From the NCBI GenBank assembly GCA_020860745.1, contig JAJBTR010000249.1, forward strand, positions 1 to 6,517: a stretch of DNA of 6,517 bases, written 5' to 3'. Shown here one piece after another: positions 5,910-6,517 of the stretch (the first letter of the stretch is position 1; the number at the start of each line of letters is the position of its first letter). A program made the translations under genes and the position numbers. Below the pieces are notes generated by a model, which saw only the letters and a program-made list of their open reading frames with translations, was not told the origin of the DNA and searched no databases. The stretch is from Lachnospiraceae bacterium (GTDB lineage Bacteria > Bacillota > Clostridia > Lachnospirales > Lachnospiraceae).

Positions 5910-6077
5910 TTACGAATGAATAATTACACTCTGTGTATCAGAAACTACTTCTGTTCCCTTACTTTTCGTCTCAAAAATACGATTTGCTATCTGCAGAGCC
6001 CCGTGACCATTACGGATAAAACCAAACATCTGCAATAATTTCGTTGCCGGATCATCCGGGTTATACGGAACCAGCAT
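5910..6077 (-). pseudogene. Relic of an AAA-ATPase-like / PD-(D/E)XK (PF09820/PF08011-type) gene
   Basis: An open frame of 55 codons from ATG 6077 (open without a start from 6092) contains VPYNPDDPATKLLQMFGF, then IRNGHGALQIANRIFET. The LxMFGF...ANRIFE sequence is a recognisable internal signature of the large AAA-ATPase-like proteins with a C-terminal PD-(D/E)XK nuclease domain common in Clostridia and Bacteroidetes. Intact members run to about 500 or more residues and continue with a tyrosine/asparagine-rich (LYN) motif. Here the match ends after ANRIFET, and an unrelated tail of 18 residues leads to a TAA. Base composition is visibly more A+T-rich than the neighbouring genes. No ribosome site of note precedes the ATG. 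It lies 8 bases after the partial kinase's stop. It is probably a leftover fragment rather than a working gene. Identification is from motif memory, so moderate. Confidence 0.5.
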
Positions 6078-6085
6078 ACATATCT

Positions 6086-6517
6086 CTATTTTCTACTGTT
6101 CATCCCCTCCCAGGCAACCGCTGCCGCTTCCCGGGACATATTGCATTTCAACTGATAGATCGGCACCTCACAGATCAGCCTGTCCATCAGGTCAAGCTGT
6201 CTGACAACCTGCTCTGGGTCTTCCGGCAAAAGCACCTGCCGGAAAATCTTATCCAGCACCGTATCCGTTTCAGCCGGAGCAACCTCATTCTTCACACCGC
6301 GCTCCAGCAGGCAGAGGGCTTTCAACGGAACCATGTCCGCATTGCCGAGCCGCTCTTTTCCGCGCCAGGGAGTACCGCAGACATAAAATGTGTCATGAAT
6401 CAGGCGGATGATTGGCTTGTCGCCGTTTAGCATGACCGCCCTGTCTCCGAACTCCCGCATCCAGTAAGCTGCGTGTGTGGACTTCCCCGTTCCTCCGGGG
6501 GCAGTAAACACATAGCC
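6086..6517 (-). CDS. HPr kinase-like P-loop kinase, N-terminus outside the window
   Basis: The frame is open from the window edge to a TAG at 6088-6086, giving 143 residues. It begins GYVFTAPGGTGKSTH, the P-loop, so the missing part is probably about 90 residues, judging by the complete paralogue at 4917-5693. VMLNGDKP, VCGTPWRGKE and RQVLLPEDPEQ follow in the same order and spacing as in that paralogue, whose equivalents are VNGDKP, DTPWCGKE and HPYEPEA. The conserved motifs are intact, so the visible part looks functional. Its C-terminus (EGMNSRK) is about 20 residues shorter than the paralogue's. It belongs to an upstream transcript that ends at the terminator at 5847-5888. Two separately transcribed kinases suggest either two substrates or two juxtaposed peptide-tailoring loci. 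Confidence 0.87.
   Translation of the reverse strand, partial: GYVFTAPGGTGKSTHAAYWMREFGDRAVMLNGDKPIIRLIHDTFYVCGTPWRGKERLGNADMVPLKALCLLERGVKNEVAPAETDTVLDKIFRQVLLPEDPEQVVRQLDLMDRLICEVPIYQLKCNMSREAAAVAWEGMNSRK

Noticed and set aside
5916..6038. 40-codon plus-strand ORF opposite the gene relic
   Set aside because: No ribosome site or recognisable motif; the minus strand of the same stretch carries the family-like ANRIFE motif.

Overview
The window looks like chromosomal DNA from a gut-type Clostridia (Lachnospiraceae-like) Firmicute. This rests on the family content, AGGAGG-type ribosome binding sites, GC-moderate coding regions with more A+T-rich gaps, and membrane-anchored coiled-coil proteins typical of that group. 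It is an inference from style, not a taxonomic match. All convincing genes lie on the minus strand, and both window ends cut genes.

In transcription order (right to left): 6517-6086 is the C-terminal part of an HPr-kinase-like P-loop protein. It is followed by a short A+T-rich gap holding an apparent relic of an AAA-ATPase/PD-(D/E)XK (ANRIFE-motif) gene (6077-5910), a strong intrinsic terminator (5888-5847) and a promoter with an extended -10 (about 5815). A second transcription unit then begins: a complete second HPr-kinase-like protein (5693-4917), a PqqD-type peptide-recognition protein (4866-4588), and an 819-residue protein (4553-2094). That protein carries a hexapeptide-repeat N-terminus, a serine (S24/S26, SipW-like) peptidase domain and a complete ABC exporter half-transporter. 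Next come a 37-codon ORF in frame with the following gene, a membrane-anchored acidic coiled-coil protein with a possible degenerate deacetylase fold (1923-994), a candidate promoter (966-937), and a PF14907-type nucleotidyltransferase running out of the window (867-1).

The combination of a PqqD-type recognition element, HPr-kinase-like kinases, a nucleotidyltransferase and an exporter resembles the tailoring and export genes of kinase/nucleotidyltransferase-bearing lasso-peptide loci such as paeninodin. No asparagine-synthetase-like cyclase, transglutaminase-like B2 peptidase or convincing precursor gene is visible here. The most interesting feature is that a Ser/His peptidase domain is fused to the exporter. 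This is architecturally analogous to the C39-peptidase exporters of bacteriocin systems but with a different protease class. A working model is that the PqqD protein holds a leader peptide, the kinase and nucleotidyltransferase modify the peptide, and the fused protein cleaves and exports it. The model is inference; the domains are directly visible.
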